Assembly: GCA_022573605.1 (NCBI GenBank)
Contig: JACZTQ010000123.1
Coordinates: 1-8,849, forward strand
DNA from: Pseudomonadota bacterium
GTDB taxonomy: Bacteria; Pseudomonadota; Alphaproteobacteria; Rhodobacterales; Rhodobacteraceae
Direction of reading: 5' to 3'
Length of the DNA: 8,849 bases
A program made the position numbers and the translations under genes. The notes under the pieces are model-generated. The model saw only the letters and a list, made by a program, of their open reading frames with translations. It did no database searches and was not told the origin of the DNA. Below, one piece after another: positions 7,106-8,849 of the stretch; position 1 is the first letter of the stretch; the number at the start of each line of letters is the position of its first letter.

Positions 7106-7202
7106 GCGTCATTGTCCGGCTTGACCGGACAATCTCTCGCCTTGTCAAGAGATGCCCCGGTCAAAGCCTGCCCCCGACGTGATCGGGGGCCGTGGCATGA
7201 CG
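7106..7202. repeat. REP-like hairpin doublet between mdh and its terminator
   Basis: Two perfect hairpins sit side by side: ATTGTCCGG / CCGGACAAT (7111-7119 and 7125-7133, loop CTTGA), and GCCCCCGA / TCGGGGGC (7170-7177 and 7183-7190, loop CGTGA). Outer arms CGTCAT (7107-7112) and ATGACG (7197-7202) enclose both. The CGTCATTG...GGCATGACGG framing resembles dispersed palindromic repeats common between genes of alphaproteobacteria, recalled from general experience. In the mdh 3' UTR it could stabilise the mRNA. Confidence 0.65.
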
Positions 7203-7227
7203 GAATTCACGGTAAAACCGCACAATC

Positions 7228-8190
7228 TCAGCCCAGGCTCGGGTCGATCGCCTTGCAGGCGTCGACCAGCCCCTTCACCGCCGCCACCGACTTGTCGAGC
7301 ATCGCTTTTTCGTCCTTGTTCAGGCTGATCTCGATCACCTTCTCGATGCCGCCGGCGCCGATCACCACCGGCACCCCGAGATAGAAGTCCTTGAGCCCGT
7401 AGGCGCCGTCGAGGTGGGCCGCGGCGGGCAGCACCCGGCGCTGGTCGCGCAGATAGCTCTCGGCCATGGCGATGGCCGAGGCGGCCGGGGCGTAGAAGGC
7501 CGAGCCGGTCTTCAACAGGCCGACGATCTCGGCCCCGCCGTCGCGGGTGCGCTGGACGATGGCGTCGATCTTCTCAGCCGTGGTCCAGCCCATCTCGACC
7601 AGGTCGGGCAGCGGGATGCCGGCGACGGTGGAATAGCGGGTCAGCGGCACCATGGTGTCGCCGTGGCCGCCGAGCACGAAGGCGGTCACGTCCTTGACCG
7701 AGACCTTGAACTCCTGGGCCAGGAAATAGCGGAAGCGGGCCGAATCGAGCACCCCGGCCATGCCGACGACCTTGTTCGCGGGCAGGCCGGAGAATTTCTG
7801 CAAGGCCCAGACCATGGCGTCGAGCGGGTTGGTGATGCAGATCACGAAGGCGTCCGGGGCGTGCTCGGCGAGGCCCTTGCCGACCGCCTTCATCACCTTG
7901 AGGTTGATCCCCAGCAGGTCGTCGCGGCTCATGCCGGGCTTGCGCGCCACCCCGGCGGTGACGATGCAGACGTCCGAGCCGGCGATGGCGGAATAGTCGT
8001 TGGAACCCAGATAGGCGGCGCCGAGCCCGTCGACCGGGGTCGATTCGGCGAGATCCAGCGCCTTGCCCTGGGGGATGCCCTCGGCGATGTCGAACAGCAC
8101 CACGTCGCCGAGTTCCTTCAGACCCGCCAGATGCGCCAGCGTGCCGCCGATCTGACCCGCGCCGATCAGCGCGATTTTGCTCCTGGACAT
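7228..8190 (-). CDS. mdh: Malate dehydrogenase (NAD)
   Basis: Oxidises malate to oxaloacetate with NAD in the TCA cycle; soluble, LDH-like MDH type. The 320-residue product has the family length. The nucleotide-binding loop G-A-G-Q-I-G-G is at 10-16, with Asp34 (F-D-I-A-E-G) to bind the NAD ribose. The substrate loop V-A-R-K-P-G-M-S-R at 81-89 has arginine at 83, marking malate rather than lactate specificity. I-T-N-P-L-D is at 119-124, L-D-S-A-R-F-R at 148-154 supplies the Asp149 and Arg152 catalytic and binding residues, and G-G-H-G-D-T-M at 174-180 holds catalytic His176. GGGGAG ends 7 nt before the ATG, confirming the start. mdh is the first TCA gene of the cluster here and ends in its own terminator. 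Upstream DNA is structured leader and mobile-element debris. Confidence 0.98.
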   Translation of the reverse strand: MSRSKIALIGAGQIGGTLAHLAGLKELGDVVLFDIAEGIPQGKALDLAESTPVDGLGAAYLGSNDYSAIAGSDVCIVTAGVARKPGMSRDDLLGINLKVMKAVGKGLAEHAPDAFVICITNPLDAMVWALQKFSGLPANKVVGMAGVLDSARFRYFLAQEFKVSVKDVTAFVLGGHGDTMVPLTRYSTVAGIPLPDLVEMGWTTAEKIDAIVQRTRDGGAEIVGLLKTGSAFYAPAASAIAMAESYLRDQRRVLPAAAHLDGAYGLKDFYLGVPVVIGAGGIEKVIEISLNKDEKAMLDKSVAAVKGLVDACKAIDPSLG

Positions 8191-8345
8191 CGATATCTCC
8201 CCGGATTGCGTTCAGACTTCCATGCGACCCCTGCCGCCGCGCCGCTCGGCGGCGCCGGGACTGGATCGGGGGTCGCACTGCCTGATTTCCGGGCCGAAGG
8301 CAAGAGGGCCAACGGCCGGGTAGTGTCTCAGGTTGAAATTGGGCG
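8191..8345 (-). promoter_or_regulatory. mdh upstream region with long stem-loop in leader
   Basis: TGCGACCCC (8223-8231) and GGGGTCGCA (8269-8277) are perfect 9-bp inverted arms. Nested inside is a second stem GCCGCCG (8233-8239) / CGGCGGC (8247-8253). This could be an mRNA leader structure about 30 nt before the mdh ribosome binding site. No convincing -35/-10 pair was found here. Function not known. Confidence 0.45.
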
Positions 8346-8477
8346 GGACTGACGTCTTAGGGCGCTATGAAGCAGCCGCAGGTATAGGTGGTAGGTCCCA
8401 AGACCAGCCAAGTTTGTACTCGTTCCCAATTTTGGGTGCTGTCCTAATTAGGACACTTGATCTTTCATCTTAGGACA
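8323..8477. repeat. Palindromes and short repeats, probable insertion-sequence ends
   Basis: TGTCCTAATTAGGACA (8440-8455) is a perfect 16-bp palindrome, and TTAGGACA recurs at 8470-8477. AAATTGGG (8336-8343) is inverted as CCCAATTT (8425-8432), and CCCAATTTTGGG (8425-8436) is itself a palindrome. These lie between mdh and an IS21-type istB tail. IS21-family ends carry repeated transposase-binding sites, so this is probably the end of that IS or of nested remnants. The exact boundary was not located. Confidence 0.45.
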
Positions 8478-8742
8478 GTCCGCCGTCAATCACCCGGAAC
8501 CTGCCAACACGCCGACCAGTCGGTGTATAGCCTTCAAGGAGGACCGCCCCCTCAATCAGCTCCTCTATCGACCAGACATGATCGGTAACGCCGAGTTTGT
8601 CAATCCCGGACCAAAAAGGGCCAATGCACCGGAGAGATAGTGGCCAGTGGTTCGGGTCTGGCGCGCGCCTTGGCGTAAGTGCTCGCCACAAAGCTGACGC
8701 GCGACAAGGCGCACTGGCCGCAGGCCAGTCCTGAGCTTTCAA
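8470..8742 (-). CDS. Short hypothetical ORF within mobile-element debris
   Basis: A 90-codon open frame between the istB tail and the palindromic region. Its second half includes L-G-V-T-D-H-V-W-S-I-E-E-L-I-E, a pattern I associate from memory with C-terminal tails of some transposases, and ends F-R-V-I-D-G-G-L-S. The first half has no recognisable features and looks like low-complexity GC-rich translation. There is no clear ribosome binding site. It may be a decayed transposase tail in frame by chance with upstream sequence. Function unknown; it may not be expressed. Confidence 0.25.
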   Translation of the reverse strand: MKAQDWPAASAPCRASALWRALTPRRAPDPNHWPLSLRCIGPFWSGIDKLGVTDHVWSIEELIEGAVLLEGYTPTGRRVGRFRVIDGGLS

Positions 8743-8753
8743 TGGTTGTGTGA

Positions 8754-8849
8754 TCAGGCTTTGGCCCTGCGGCTCTGGCGCAGCCGGAAGCTGTCGCCGT
8801 TCATCTCGAGGATATGCACGTGGTGGGTCAGTCGATCGAGAATAGCGCC
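8754..8849 (-). CDS. istB: IS21-family helper ATPase IstB, C-terminal end only
   Basis: The last 31 codons plus TGA are in the window; the gene continues beyond the right edge. They read G-A-I-L-D-R-L-T-H-H-V-H-I-L-E-M-N-G-D-S, then F-R-L-R-Q-S-R, ending A-K-A. This is the typical end of IstB-like ATPases, which assist the IstA transposase of IS21-type insertion sequences. The strand places the IS 3' end toward mdh. Whether the rest of the gene is intact cannot be seen. Confidence 0.88.
   Translation of the reverse strand, partial: GAILDRLTHHVHILEMNGDSFRLRQSRRAKA

Noticed and set aside
7106..7202. Possible CRISPR-like or tRNA structure from the hairpins after mdh
   Set aside because: There is no regular repeat-spacer series and no cloverleaf or anticodon arm; the two hairpins differ in sequence and fit a REP-like doublet better.
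7414..8352. Plus-strand 312-codon frame opposite mdh
   Set aside because: Antisense shadow of mdh; composition is biased and there are no domain motifs.

Overview
The window is high-GC bacterial chromosome carrying the TCA-cycle cluster mdh, sucC, sucD, sucA, sucB, all on the minus strand. That gene order, the protein sequences and the GC content point to an alphaproteobacterium, probably Rhodospirillales-like; the order is inferred from general knowledge, not from a search. In transcription order (right to left): an IS21-type istB tail and repeat debris at the right edge (about 8320-8849); mdh (8190-7228); a strong terminator and a REP-like hairpin doublet; a candidate sucC promoter; sucC (6849-5650); a disrupted sucC-sucD junction; sucD (4864-3980); a short inverted-repeat element; a DUF805 membrane protein gene (3713-3270); sucA (3028-83); and the first four codons of sucB (12-1).

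The unusual part is 3132-5647. SucC and SucD are the two subunits of succinyl-CoA synthetase and their genes normally touch. Here a plus-strand higB-higA toxin-antitoxin pair sits between them, facing the other way. Two sucD fragments flank the whole block. A 5' fragment (about 25 codons) begins 2 nt after the sucC stop, where sucD is expected. A 3' fragment (42 codons plus a TAA stop) lies just before sucA, directly after DUF805. Both resemble, but differ clearly from, the matching ends of the intact sucD. The simplest reading is that the resident sucD was split and its middle lost. A block carrying higBA, a complete replacement sucD and DUF805 now fills the gap.

A second event is nested inside: a 248-bp element with 20-bp inverted repeats (17 of 20 matching), flanked by TA on both sides, sits in the stop codon of the intact sucD. 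Removing it with one TA copy leaves a compact sucD-DUF805 junction with a plausible ribosome binding site.

Functionally, mdh makes oxaloacetate, SucAB (with a lipoamide dehydrogenase not seen here) makes succinyl-CoA, and SucCD converts it to succinate with nucleotide triphosphate formation. Because of the insertion, sucD expression must rely on read-through antisense to higBA, or on a promoter in the 78-nt sucD/higB divergent region, which also holds two palindromes that look like HigA operators.
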